The notes under the pieces were generated by a model. It was not told the DNA's origin and searched no databases. It saw only the letters and a program-made list of their open reading frames with translations. 64,000 nucleotides of DNA, from contig JAKURD010000018.1 in assembly GCA_022450045.1 (NCBI GenBank), forward strand, positions 1 through 64,000, written 5' to 3'. Shown here piece after piece: positions 53,834 to 63,082 of this stretch. This stretch comes from Gracilimonas sp. (GTDB lineage: Bacteria; Bacteroidota; Rhodothermia; Balneolales; Balneolaceae). Numbering within the stretch: the first letter of the stretch is position 1; each line of letters begins with the position of its first letter. The position numbers and the translations under genes are program-made.

Positions 53834-56566
53834 TTAGAATCCGCCATACCCACCGCCTCTGCTATTTCTGGCTCCGGATGGACTCGAGCTTCTCTCAAGA
53901 TTCTTAAGTACGGGCAGTTTCTGGAACAAACTCTGAATTTGAGCACTGTTTACGCTTAAACGGAAGAAGTAATATTGAAATTCCCCAAATGGATTGATCT
54001 GAAATGAAAGATCCCAGCATTCTAAATTCCGGTTTAAAGAAAACTGTGATGGAGTAAATTCTTTTTCAATAAAGTCGTACCCTACATCCGTGGAAAATCT
54101 CCATTTTGGGGTCAGGTTGAATGATATACTTGAAGCCCTAAGTGTCGCTCTTTTGGTGGGATCTTCTCCGTAGCGAAAGCTCCAGTTGTAGCTAAAATTA
54201 AGTGAGACACTCCAGGGAGAATTAACGGGAGGAATCGGTTCATACCCGAATCTTGAGTCCACCGGATGAAACCGGGATTGATCCAGGGGATCGTATCGGC
54301 GACGGTACTCCGGCGTATATACCTGAACCCCATTTCTACCACCCCTGAACGAGGTGCTTGCATTAACTGAGAAGGACCGAAGCTGAGCCAATTTCTTTCC
54401 ATCTTCAATAAAAAAACGATCAATTTCTCTTCCTGTTGAATCGAACTGATAAAAGGAAAAGTTAGCTGATGCTCTCAAATTCAACCCTGATACCGCACTT
54501 GAACTAATGTTCGTACTCAGGTCACTTAAATTCAGGCTGTCGGCCGCAAAATTATAAGAAGAGCTAAGCGAAAGGTTATCGATGAACCTGATATTTTTTT
54601 CAGTAACCTCCCCGGTGCTGTCCCGTTTTACTACTTTTGTTTCAAAAACATTTCCTACTGAGAAGCTGAGAGACCGCTGTTCACCCCTTCCGGGCCCTCC
54701 AAAGATTTGGTCTTCAAAAATTGAATATTCCTGCGTATTGCCAATCGAATCGGACTGAACAGTTTTATAATAGCCCCAAAAGTCAGTGCTGAAATCCGGG
54801 CGGTAGCTGAAGCCTATCTGAGGCCGAACGGTATGCCGAATTCCTTCCATATTCCCGATCTTAATATTTGAGATTCCATAGAATGTAGTTCCCAAACTAA
54901 GGTTCGTACTGAATTCTCTGGCCGACTTAAATCCATATACTTTTTCCTCCTCAACCCGGTTTGAATCTGCATTAAATGTTTTCCGTGTAGTTGAGGGATA
55001 CCAGGTTTCCGTTACATTAACACCCGCAGAAATATTTAAAAACTGACTGGGGATCAGCTGCCCCACTTGCAGCCCGGCAGCCTGTTGAAACCCGGCTTGT
55101 ATGTAATCATCGTTTCCGGTGGCTTCTTCGTATTTGTCTCGATCAGTAAGTGCATCGAAGAAGGATATTTCAGAGCTATCTGCATCAATGGGATCAAAAT
55201 CAAAACCAGACCTCAATGTGTTGTTATAGCTTATGTTGATGGATTCATACCATCGTGGCTCACTGGTACCTGAAGAACGGCCTTGAAAAGGAGAGAATGT
55301 TTTTAGCCTGAAATTTGCTGTAGGTCCGCTAACTTCCGTTGAGTAATTACTGAAATTCTGAATAAGCTGTGCATTGGTACTGAAGGTGAAGAGGTTTTCC
55401 GGGTGCTTATAATTGTACGATAGTTTTGAGTTGGAATTTGTTTGCGCACGTTCATCAATACTATAAGAGTTTCGTGTATTATAGTCCGCCGTTCTAAGAT
55501 TCACATTGGCCGTTAATGAAGCAAAAGGGGAAATGGTTTGATTGTGCGATACTGATATTGATTTCTGGATCGTTTCTGAAAAACCGGGATCGGTAGGTTC
55601 CATCCCGCGGTCTTTTGAATATCCCATTCTAACAGAACCATTATAAAAGTCTGTTTTCCGATATTGAGCCAAACCGTTTAAATAAAATGATCCGGAAGTA
55701 TAAATATCCCCATCTACCTGTCCCGTTAAATAGTCATTGAAATACTGAAACCAACCTACATTTTGCAGGCCAAGTCCTCGCCCATTTTGATCTTGGAAGG
55801 CATAAGTAGGGGTTAAAAGCCCCGACCTTTTTTGCTCAATATCAGTAGGCACATATCCAAATGGGAAAATTATGGGATAAGGAATATCTAAGATATAAAG
55901 CTGGGCATTGCTGAAAAACAACTCATCCTCATCTACCACTTTCATCTTTTTTGCTTTTAAATAGTAGTACATATATTCCGGCGGACAGGTTGAATAAATA
56001 CCATCCTCTATAAAAACTTCACTGTCGTTTATATTTTTTATTTTTGAACCGATCAAGTGCCCTTCAGATACTTGTACTTGTGCCGCTTCAAATTTTCCTT
56101 TTTCAGTCTTGTAGTTGAATAATATCCGCGTACTTTTGATCTCGTCCGTTTCCCTGATCAGTACGGGGCGGGAAAGCGTATCTTCAGGGGTTGATGTTCG
56201 CGCCTCCACCGTAGTATTGTCAATATCCATGTTAATCACTCCCGATCGAAGCTCTCCGGCAGTATGCCTTACTTCGGCATTGCCATATAGAATCGCTTTC
56301 TTCCCTCCCTCAAAATCAATGACAAGAGAATCTGCCGATTGAAATTGAACAGCGTTTTCGGGAATCGAACCGCTCCTTGCACTACTACGAGTCGTTTGGG
56401 GTTCTTCTGTTTGAGTAGTATCCGCACCGATAATGTTTTCCGGCGCTGTTAAATTTTGGTTTACATCTGTAGTATCTCTCTGTTGCGAAAGAAGTGGAGC
56501 CGTCATCAAAAAAACGAGGCAAATACCTGTAATGTATCTGCCTGTATTTTGGGTGACGCAGAGCAT
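53834..56566 (-). CDS. lptD: LPS-assembly protein LptD homologue
   Basis: This 910-residue outer-membrane protein has a signal peptide (about 1-28), an OstA-like N-terminal jelly-roll (about 75-200, with LYGNAEVRHTAGELRSG and VFIEDGIYSTCPPEYMYY) and a long beta-barrel region (about 230-900). LptD inserts LPS into the outer leaflet. The product is longer than E. coli LptD and has few cysteines, as in Bacteroidota versions. It ends with a Gly-rich SRGGGYGGF tail. It is 8 bp after the ROK kinase gene in the ftsB-ROK-lptD series. Confidence 0.8.
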   Translation of the reverse strand: MLCVTQNTGRYITGICLVFLMTAPLLSQQRDTTDVNQNLTAPENIIGADTTQTEEPQTTRSSARSGSIPENAVQFQSADSLVIDFEGGKKAILYGNAEVRHTAGELRSGVINMDIDNTTVEARTSTPEDTLSRPVLIRETDEIKSTRILFNYKTEKGKFEAAQVQVSEGHLIGSKIKNINDSEVFIEDGIYSTCPPEYMYYYLKAKKMKVVDEDELFFSNAQLYILDIPYPIIFPFGYVPTDIEQKRSGLLTPTYAFQDQNGRGLGLQNVGWFQYFNDYLTGQVDGDIYTSGSFYLNGLAQYRKTDFYNGSVRMGYSKDRGMEPTDPGFSETIQKSISVSHNQTISPFASLTANVNLRTADYNTRNSYSIDERAQTNSNSKLSYNYKHPENLFTFSTNAQLIQNFSNYSTEVSGPTANFRLKTFSPFQGRSSGTSEPRWYESINISYNNTLRSGFDFDPIDADSSEISFFDALTDRDKYEEATGNDDYIQAGFQQAAGLQVGQLIPSQFLNISAGVNVTETWYPSTTRKTFNADSNRVEEEKVYGFKSAREFSTNLSLGTTFYGISNIKIGNMEGIRHTVRPQIGFSYRPDFSTDFWGYYKTVQSDSIGNTQEYSIFEDQIFGGPGRGEQRSLSFSVGNVFETKVVKRDSTGEVTEKNIRFIDNLSLSSSYNFAADSLNLSDLSTNISSSAVSGLNLRASANFSFYQFDSTGREIDRFFIEDGKKLAQLRSFSVNASTSFRGGRNGVQVYTPEYRRRYDPLDQSRFHPVDSRFGYEPIPPVNSPWSVSLNFSYNWSFRYGEDPTKRATLRASSISFNLTPKWRFSTDVGYDFIEKEFTPSQFSLNRNLECWDLSFQINPFGEFQYYFFRLSVNSAQIQSLFQKLPVLKNLERSSSPSGARNSRGGGYGGF

Positions 56567-56574
56567 AATCGTTG

Positions 56575-57522
56575 TTAGTTAGAAAAAGAATCAAAAGCCA
56601 AACCAGCAGCTCCCAGCAGTGCGCTGTCGTTACCAAGGTCTTCATACACTACTTCAAACCCCTTTTTGAACGGCTCCATCATATGTTTTTGTACAATTTG
56701 TTTTGCCGGTTCAAATAAAAAATCTCCCGCTTTCGAAACTCCGCCGCTTACCACAAACTTCCTGATATCCATCATGTGAACATAGTTTATAATAGCATAT
56801 CCCAGTCGCTGCCCGCTCTTGGCCAAGATCTCGATAGCTAACTCATTTCCTTGTTTGGCCGCAGTGGTAAGATCCACAGGTTCCAGTTTATCAAAATCGT
56901 TGGCAAACTTTTTGTACAAAGCATTTGAAGGGTTTTGGGAGATCAGGTCTGCAGCAAAACGGCTCAAAAAACGTTGCCCCAGGTAGGCTTCAACAGTCCC
57001 GCGAGTAACACTGTTGGAAAGGGGGCCATGATAGTCAATGATCACATGACCAAGTTCTCCCGCCATACCTTCTGTTCCTTTGAATAACTTGTTTTCGTAA
57101 ATGATACCACCGCCCACGCCGGTTCCAAGTGTGATCATAATAAAGCTGTCAAACTTCTGCCCAACTCCAAAATGCATAGAACCCAGTGCTGCTATGTTCG
57201 CATCATTTTCGATCTTGCATACAATTTCTGTTCTTTTGCGGATTTCTTCTGAAGCATTGACAGAGATCCAGCCCGGTAAATTAGGTGGGTTATTCACCGT
57301 TGTCTGATCTTTGGAAACCATGCCCGGCATACCCATTCCGATACCGATGATATCATGCATTTTCACCAAACTTGAGATAGTTTCGGAGATTCTGTCAAGA
57401 AGATGTTCACGACCCAGATTTGCCTGAGTTGGAGTGGTTACCTGCTCAAGGATTCCTTTATCTTTATCTACGACGGCAGCTTTAATATTAGTTCCGCCAA
57501 GATCTACACCAATGGCTTTCAT
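56575..57522 (-). CDS. ROK-family sugar kinase (glucokinase-like)
   Basis: This 315-residue kinase has ATP-binding text VDLGGTNIKAAVVD near the N-terminus and GTGVGGG (about 133-139), with a C-terminal DSALLGAAGLAF. The zinc-binding CxCGxxGCxE of many ROK proteins is absent, which agrees with glucokinases of this phylum. It probably phosphorylates glucose. It lies between ftsB and lptD genes, with no sugar transporter near. Confidence 0.85.
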   Translation of the reverse strand: MKAIGVDLGGTNIKAAVVDKDKGILEQVTTPTQANLGREHLLDRISETISSLVKMHDIIGIGMGMPGMVSKDQTTVNNPPNLPGWISVNASEEIRKRTEIVCKIENDANIAALGSMHFGVGQKFDSFIMITLGTGVGGGIIYENKLFKGTEGMAGELGHVIIDYHGPLSNSVTRGTVEAYLGQRFLSRFAADLISQNPSNALYKKFANDFDKLEPVDLTTAAKQGNELAIEILAKSGQRLGYAIINYVHMMDIRKFVVSGGVSKAGDFLFEPAKQIVQKHMMEPFKKGFEVVYEDLGNDSALLGAAGLAFDSFSN

Positions 57523-57597
57523 TTAGTATGGCTTAGAAGCTTATTTTTTACTTTTTGGGAAGATAATGGGCATACCTGCTTGAACCAAACAGAAGTG

Positions 57598-57903
57598 CTA
57601 CTCCTCGCGCTTTACTTTATACACGGTTTCGCCGGGTTTTCTCATACCATATTCTTCGCGGGCGATTTTTTCGAGAAGAGCAGGATCTTCGTCCAATTGC
57701 CCGATCTTAGTTTTGAGCTTTTCAGATTGCGCATTCAGATACTCAGCACGTTCTTTAAGTTCTTGTTTTTGGGCATGAAGGTCCCAGCGGGTCTTCAGGC
57801 TGTATGAATCTATAAATGCAAACCATACTACAACAAACGCTGCAAGTAAGGCCATCAGAAAAGACTTTTTCCACCGAAGCGGATTAAAAAATTGAAGGTT
57901 CAT
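57598..57903 (-). CDS. Septum formation initiator, FtsB/DivIC family
   Basis: This 101-residue bitopic protein has one membrane helix (about 13-33) and a coiled coil (about 40-75) ending in the family motif LLEKIAREEYGMRKPGETVYKV. It probably joins FtsL and FtsQ homologues at the division site. It is divergent from the secreted nuclease-like gene that starts at 57982, so the 78-bp gap holds both promoters. Confidence 0.88.
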   Translation of the reverse strand: MNLQFFNPLRWKKSFLMALLAAFVVVWFAFIDSYSLKTRWDLHAQKQELKERAEYLNAQSEKLKTKIGQLDEDPALLEKIAREEYGMRKPGETVYKVKREE

Positions 57904-57981
57904 AAATAAGCCTGTAGATTTCCGTTATTGCTTTAAAATACATTAATTTGATTATTAAGTACAATCCGCTGTTCTTCTGAC

Positions 57982-59922
57982 ATGAAAGTAAGATCTGCTC
58001 AATATTTTCCCCCTTTTTTACTTTTACTTATCTTTTGGTTTGGCAGCTTTTCTGTTTTTGCCCAAACTGAAGAATGGATTGAAGTCTATTTTAATATGCC
58101 GGCTGATCATTCTATGGCAACTCCCGGTAATGAAAGCAACAGTGAGGAAGATCTAATCGCCACCCTTGAAAGAATCATTGATTCCGCAAAAGTAAGCGTG
58201 GATGTATGCTTATATGATTTTGAAGAGAAAAGAATAGCACATGCTCTTGTCCGCGCTAAAGAACGGGGTGCCAGAGTACGAGTTATTACAGACGACCACA
58301 ACCGAACCGATGGAGGTGAATACGATGAGGTTATTTGGGAAATCCTTGCTGAAGGCAGCATTATCTCAATGGATGATGACGGTGATATCTATACCCCGGA
58401 TGGTTCAATAAAAGACAATAACCTTGTGAATTCCGGGTCACAGATGCATAATAAATTTGCCATCATTGACTATTTAAGTCCATCGCCGGATGATGACTAC
58501 GTATGGACCGGATCTACCAACATGACCTATACCGGTAATTACAACACCAACCATACCATCATTATTAAAGACACTGATATTGCTAAAGTCTATACCGAGG
58601 AATTCGAGCAAATGTGGGGAAGCGATGATGAAGAACCCAATCCTGAACATGCCGGGTTCCACAAAAACAAAGTGAACGTCAGCCAAAATATTTTTGATGT
58701 GGGAGGAACAAAAGTTGAAGTTTATTTTGCTCCCATAGATCGCGACCGAAAAAAACCAAGCGTTAGTGACCGCCTTGTTAAGTTAATTGAAGAAGAGGCT
58801 CAACACGACATCAATTTCCAGGCATTTGCCATCACCCCGGGAATCCCTATAAGCCGGCAGATGTGGACCCAAACCGCCGAAGGACAAATATTGCTTCGAG
58901 GCGCCATTGATCGAAGCTTTTATAGCCGATACAGAAGTGCCGGAGAAATTTGGGGAAGTCCTGAAGCTCGCTTGGGAAATCGCATGATTCTTCAGGCTAA
59001 TGAACTGCGAACCCTTCACCATAAGATAATCTTACTGGATGTAGAGCATCCCGACCCTAATGATATTGCCGTTACTGTTGCCGGGTCTTACAACTTCTCC
59101 ATGAATGCAGAAATGAATAATGATGAAAACACCCTTATTATTTACTCCGATGAAATCTCCAACCAGTTCTATCAGGATTTTATGGGCGTAATAAGCAGAG
59201 CTAAAGAAGAGTCATTCCCTCCTGCCCCTCCATTAGACACTGAAAAGTGGTATGAAATTTTTTCTGTTTCTGATGGCAGCCGTTTTGAAATTGAGATAGC
59301 CCCCGGATTCGGATACAGCGTGCGATTTTTGGGAGTTAATGTGCCCTCTATTTATGCCGGAGAAGATTCTGCCTACTATTATTCAGGAGCGGCAGCTCAA
59401 TATTTACAAAATTTACTTGAAGGCAAAAAGGTCAGGCTGAAAGGTTACCAAGGGGGAGTTCCTGAGGCCAGACACAATGCGTTTCAGGCCTATGTGGAAA
59501 TAAATTACGATGGAAATCCGGTAAGTCTTAATAAACTTTTGCTGGAAAAAGGGTATGGAACAACATCGGCTTATTACAGACAAAACACCGACTCAACAGC
59601 TGCATTCAAAAAATATGAAGAAGTTGCACGCTCCAGTAAAGCAGGACTTTGGAGAAACCCTGATAAAACAAACTCTAAAACTCTTCGGGCTGATGAAGTG
59701 GATACCGGAAGCCCAACAAATATCATGTATCCCATTAATATTAATACCGCTGATGAGGCTACTTTACAATTACTTCCGGGAATTGGCCCTGCTTATTCAA
59801 AACGGATCATTGAATACCGGATTGAAAATGGAGGGTTTGGAAGCATAGAAGAGATCACTAATATTCGAGGGATTGGTCCCAAGATCCTGGAAAAGCTTCG
59901 GCCGATCGTTACTATAGATTAG
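57982..59922 (+). CDS. Secreted PLD-family protein fused to SNase-like and HhH domains
   Basis: This 646-residue protein starts with a signal peptide (about 1-28, ending VFAQ). Two phospholipase-D repeats follow with complete HxK(x4)D motifs: H156-K158-D163 and H346-K348-D353. A region at about 425-560 resembles staphylococcal-nuclease (VRFLGVNVPS, then KAGLWRNP), but the usual acidic residue after the proline is serine, so its activity is doubtful. The C-terminus (about 580-646) has tandem helix-hairpin-helix motifs (NINTADEATLQLLPGIGP, IRGIGPKILEKL), as in ComEA DNA receptors. Together these suggest an extracellular or periplasmic DNA-binding nuclease, perhaps for nutrition or DNA uptake. 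Family membership is known; the combined job is inferred. Confidence 0.85.
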   Translation: MKVRSAQYFPPFLLLLIFWFGSFSVFAQTEEWIEVYFNMPADHSMATPGNESNSEEDLIATLERIIDSAKVSVDVCLYDFEEKRIAHALVRAKERGARVRVITDDHNRTDGGEYDEVIWEILAEGSIISMDDDGDIYTPDGSIKDNNLVNSGSQMHNKFAIIDYLSPSPDDDYVWTGSTNMTYTGNYNTNHTIIIKDTDIAKVYTEEFEQMWGSDDEEPNPEHAGFHKNKVNVSQNIFDVGGTKVEVYFAPIDRDRKKPSVSDRLVKLIEEEAQHDINFQAFAITPGIPISRQMWTQTAEGQILLRGAIDRSFYSRYRSAGEIWGSPEARLGNRMILQANELRTLHHKIILLDVEHPDPNDIAVTVAGSYNFSMNAEMNNDENTLIIYSDEISNQFYQDFMGVISRAKEESFPPAPPLDTEKWYEIFSVSDGSRFEIEIAPGFGYSVRFLGVNVPSIYAGEDSAYYYSGAAAQYLQNLLEGKKVRLKGYQGGVPEARHNAFQAYVEINYDGNPVSLNKLLLEKGYGTTSAYYRQNTDSTAAFKKYEEVARSSKAGLWRNPDKTNSKTLRADEVDTGSPTNIMYPININTADEATLQLLPGIGPAYSKRIIEYRIENGGFGSIEEITNIRGIGPKILEKLRPIVTID

Positions 59923-59938
59923 CAGGAAATATTCTCCA

Positions 59939-59970
59939 TAAAAAACCCCATCCGAGGTCAATCGTCTGGG
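59939..59970 (-). terminator. Possible terminator after tRNA-Lys
   Basis: On the minus strand CCCC...GGGG stem text with inner partial pairing is followed by five to six T. It lies just downstream of the tRNA-Lys 3' end and converges on the nuclease-like gene. Confidence 0.5.
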
Positions 59971-60009
59971 GCTGGTCAAGAGAGAGTCTTCAAAATATCT
60001 TAAAAAATG

Positions 60010-60082
60010 TGAATCGGGAGGGGCTCGAACCCTCGACCCACGGCTTAAAAGGCCGTTGCTCTACCAACTGAGCTACCGATTC
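60010..60082 (-). tRNA. tRNA-Lys (TTT)
   Basis: A 73-nt cloverleaf is visible: acceptor GAATCGG paired with CCGATTC, D arm TAGCTCAGTTGGTAGAGCA, anticodon stem ACGGC/GCCGT with loop CTTTTAA (anticodon TTT), and T arm with GGTTCGAGCCC. CCA is not encoded. Confidence 0.95.
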
Positions 60083-60143
60083 CCAAACAGATTCAAAAGA
60101 TAAGGCATTTATCAATTATAGTACAAGGGAAAAAATCACTTTT

Positions 60144-60647
60144 TTAGTTACTTTGCCCTTTATGCCTTTTCAGTATTTGAACTAAATCAGACTCAATTGG
60201 TCTTTGCGGTTTTTCTTCAATTCGTCCTATTTCAAAACCGCCTTTTAGAACCACAACAGTGGGAATATATTTGATATCAAACTTATTTAAAAATGATTCA
60301 GGATATTTTTTTTGTTCATCTACTCCAATATAGGTTACCTCAATTAGATCGCTATCAAGCATTTTCAGTGTTTTTATAAGTCCGGGAATGTATTTTTTAG
60401 ATTCCCTGCACCAATTTCCAAAGAAAATATAGAGCACCAGGGAGTCTTCCTGAGAGCTTAAATATTCGATAGCCTCTCTATCCGGATCATATCTATCCAC
60501 ATAAATACTAAAGATACGATCATGGTCTGTAATCTCCTCAGCTGTAACCGGGCCGACCTGGTTTGCTGTAGATTGTGCTGTTGCCGGTATTATCATCACC
60601 CCAAATAAAATAATTACGCTCAGAATCATAAGCCTTGCAGAGTTCAT
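60144..60647 (-). CDS. Thioredoxin-like exported protein with a CxxS site
   Basis: The ATG at 60647 gives 167 residues with a signal peptide (MNSARLMILSVIILFG, cleavage near TAQ) and one thioredoxin fold. The active-site text is FGNWCRESKKY, with only the first cysteine kept (WCxxS), and the cis-Pro is in YIPTVVV. A single-cysteine site may make mixed disulfides or serve isomerase or binding roles instead of redox cycling. The frame can be extended to a TTG at 60698, but this would spoil the signal peptide. It is divergent from the HIT gene. Confidence 0.8.
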   Translation of the reverse strand: MNSARLMILSVIILFGVMIIPATAQSTANQVGPVTAEEITDHDRIFSIYVDRYDPDREAIEYLSSQEDSLVLYIFFGNWCRESKKYIPGLIKTLKMLDSDLIEVTYIGVDEQKKYPESFLNKFDIKYIPTVVVLKGGFEIGRIEEKPQRPIESDLVQILKRHKGQSN

Positions 60648-60706
60648 AAGGATTTCTCTTTTTTGGATAGTATCTTCACTCAAATTAACATCTTTCAATT
60701 AGAATT

Positions 60707-61105
60707 ATGCCGAGCATTTTTACCAAGATCATTAAAGGCGAGATTCCCAGCTATAAGATCGCTGAAGACGAAAAGCATTATGCCTTTTTAGATATCAATC
60801 CTGCCGCAAAAGGTCATACATTGTGTATTCCAAAACGAGAAGTGGATTACTTTTTTGACCTAAAACCAAATGAACTTGCGGAGCTAACCAAGTTCTCCCG
60901 GAAAATTGCCCGGGCTTTAGATAAATCATTAAAACCTATTCGCACCGGCGTTATTGTTGAAGGCCTGGAAGTACCTCATGCCCATATCCATCTCATTCCA
61001 ATCTATAAAGAAACGCAGGCTTTCAGCCTTGGGAAAAAAGTAGAAGTTACCGAAGACGATATGAGAAAACTCGCTGAACAGATCCGACAAAAAGTTGAAC
61101 TATGA
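60707..61105 (+). CDS. HIT-family nucleotide hydrolase/transferase
   Basis: This 132-residue protein has the histidine triad H91-x-H93-x-H95 (HAHIHLIPI) and the N-terminal text IFTKIIKGEIPSYKI of Hint-like proteins. These cleave nucleoside phosphoramidates or adenylated products. The stop overlaps the aroQ start (ATGA), implying coupled translation. Confidence 0.92.
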   Translation: MPSIFTKIIKGEIPSYKIAEDEKHYAFLDINPAAKGHTLCIPKREVDYFFDLKPNELAELTKFSRKIARALDKSLKPIRTGVIVEGLEVPHAHIHLIPIYKETQAFSLGKKVEVTEDDMRKLAEQIRQKVEL

Positions 61106-61536
61106 ACATCCTGATCATTAACGGACCAAACCTGAATTTACTGGGTAAACGCAACCCCGGCATGTATGGAACCGGAAGTCTTGCTGAGTTAGAGAATTAC
61201 CTAAAAGCCGAATGTTCTGATCACTCTCTTGAGTTTTATCAAAGTAATGTAGAGGGGGAGTTGATCAATAAAATTCAGTCTGCTTTAACGGATGGAACCG
61301 AAGCTATTGTGATAAATCCCGGAGGATATTCCCATACTTCCGTAGCCCTGCGCGATGCCCTGGAACCTTTAGAGATCCCCAAAGTTGAAGTTCACATTTC
61401 CAACATCCATGCCAGAGAAGAATTCCGGGAAAAGTCGATCACGGGAAGCGTGATGAATGGCATCATCACCGGCTTGGGAAAATACAGTTATGTTCTGGGA
61501 ATTCAAGCTATAGAAAAGCTCTCAGCTGATCATTGA
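61102..61536 (+). CDS. aroQ: 3-dehydroquinate dehydratase, type II
   Basis: This 144-residue protein has the type II signature LIINGPNLNLLGKRNP, the GYSHTSVALRDAL region and the HISNIHAREEFREKS segment with catalytic His and Arg. It dehydrates 3-dehydroquinate in the shikimate pathway. Length is normal. It is translationally coupled to the HIT gene. Confidence 0.95.
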   Translation: MNILIINGPNLNLLGKRNPGMYGTGSLAELENYLKAECSDHSLEFYQSNVEGELINKIQSALTDGTEAIVINPGGYSHTSVALRDALEPLEIPKVEVHISNIHAREEFREKSITGSVMNGIITGLGKYSYVLGIQAIEKLSADH

Positions 61537-61568
61537 CTACCGTTTCTTTAAAACACACCTAATTTACA

Positions 61569-63038
61569 TTGACCAAGCTCAAAGAACTTTTTTCCGATAC
61601 GCTTATCTACGGCATTAGCAGTGTGCTTGCCAGGTTCATTGGGTATTTGTTGGTTCCACTCCATACCGGTGTTTTCAGTGAAGATCAGTACGGGATCATC
61701 AGCCTGATATTTGCTGCCATTGCCCTTTTCAATGTGCTCTTTACCCTGGGGATGGAATCGGCTTACATCAGATATGGCAAAGACCGGGCTAAAGCAAAAA
61801 GCCTGTTCAAAACCCTCCAGCTTTTTTTATTGGGAAGTTCCGCACTCTTTATAGTGGTGGTATGGTTAGCCCAGCCTGTTGTTTCACCCATGATAGGCCT
61901 TGAGACCGGCAACCCCATCTTATGGATGATGCTTGGCATTCTCTTTTTTGACACTTTGGCTATCGTTCCTTTTGCTGAACTCAGGTTGGTTCGGAAGTCG
62001 ATCTCTTTTGCCTTTATTAAGACCGGAAATGTTCTTATTAATTTGGGGCTCAATTTCTATCTCATTCTTTGGCTTGATTATGGTATTGAGGCTGTATTCA
62101 TCAGTAACCTCGCTGCCTCCCTGCTAACAACAATTGCCACCTGGATCGTCACCATCCCGATGTTTATGGGAGAGTGGAACCGCGAACTTCTCACCAGAGC
62201 CCTTATCTTTGGATTGCCCTTTGTGCCGGCCGGGCTCGGGCATGTCATCAATGAGCTAATAGATCGGTTCTTTCTTAAGTCTATGGACCCCCAGACCGTT
62301 GAAGCACTTTATGGTCCTGATTATACCGCTGATGATATCGTAGGAATTTACAGTGCCTGTTACAAACTTGCTGTGTTTATGCTGTTATTGGTACAGATGT
62401 TCCGCATGGCCTGGCAGCCTTTTTTTATGCGGCAATCAGAAGAGACCTCAGCTCCGGAAACATTTTCACAGACCTTCTCACTATTCAATTTCGCGGCAGC
62501 CGCTATCTTTTTATCCGTAGCTCTGTTTGCGGATCAGATCGTTGCCGTCAAAGTCCCAATTCTTGATTTCTATTTGGTTGATGAGAAGTTTTGGGGTGGT
62601 CTTGGCATTGTTCCCATTTTACTGCTCGCCTATTGGTTTCAGGGATGGTATGTCAACTTTTCTGCCGGAATTTTTATCAGTGAAACCACCAAACGGCTAC
62701 CCCAGATCACCTTGATAGGGGCCGCAATCACCATTGTTGCAAACCTGGTCATGATCCCCTTCTTTGGGATGATGGGCTCCGCTATGGCTACCTTGTTGAG
62801 CTATGCCGTAATGGCCATGCTGATCTACTATTATTCAACCAACGCATTTGAGGTTCCCTATAAATTAGTGTCTGGTTTTGGAGTTATGCTATTGACTGCA
62901 GGCTTTTACTATCTCAAACCAACCATTTTAAAAATTGGTTTTAGTGACTTATCAGCTTCAGTTCTTTTATTAGTTGTGGGATTGTTAACCATCAGCCTCC
63001 TGATTTCCCGATCTATTCTCCGGTCCAGAACCTCATGA
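61569..63038 (+). CDS. Polysaccharide/oligosaccharide flippase (Wzx/MVF-like)
   Basis: This 489-residue protein has about 12 to 14 membrane helices and the family start TLIYGISSVLARFIGYLLVP. Relatives flip lipid-linked oligosaccharides for O-antigen or exopolysaccharide across the inner membrane. The first codon is TTG, 32 bp after aroQ; no ATG exists ahead of the first helix. No glycosyltransferase genes are near, so its polymer is unknown. Confidence 0.85.
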   Translation: MTKLKELFSDTLIYGISSVLARFIGYLLVPLHTGVFSEDQYGIISLIFAAIALFNVLFTLGMESAYIRYGKDRAKAKSLFKTLQLFLLGSSALFIVVVWLAQPVVSPMIGLETGNPILWMMLGILFFDTLAIVPFAELRLVRKSISFAFIKTGNVLINLGLNFYLILWLDYGIEAVFISNLAASLLTTIATWIVTIPMFMGEWNRELLTRALIFGLPFVPAGLGHVINELIDRFFLKSMDPQTVEALYGPDYTADDIVGIYSACYKLAVFMLLLVQMFRMAWQPFFMRQSEETSAPETFSQTFSLFNFAAAAIFLSVALFADQIVAVKVPILDFYLVDEKFWGGLGIVPILLLAYWFQGWYVNFSAGIFISETTKRLPQITLIGAAITIVANLVMIPFFGMMGSAMATLLSYAVMAMLIYYYSTNAFEVPYKLVSGFGVMLLTAGFYYLKPTILKIGFSDLSASVLLLVVGLLTISLLISRSILRSRTS

Positions 63039-63082
63039 TGCTTAACATATTTGCTCCTTTATTTAGGGGTCATTTACATATA

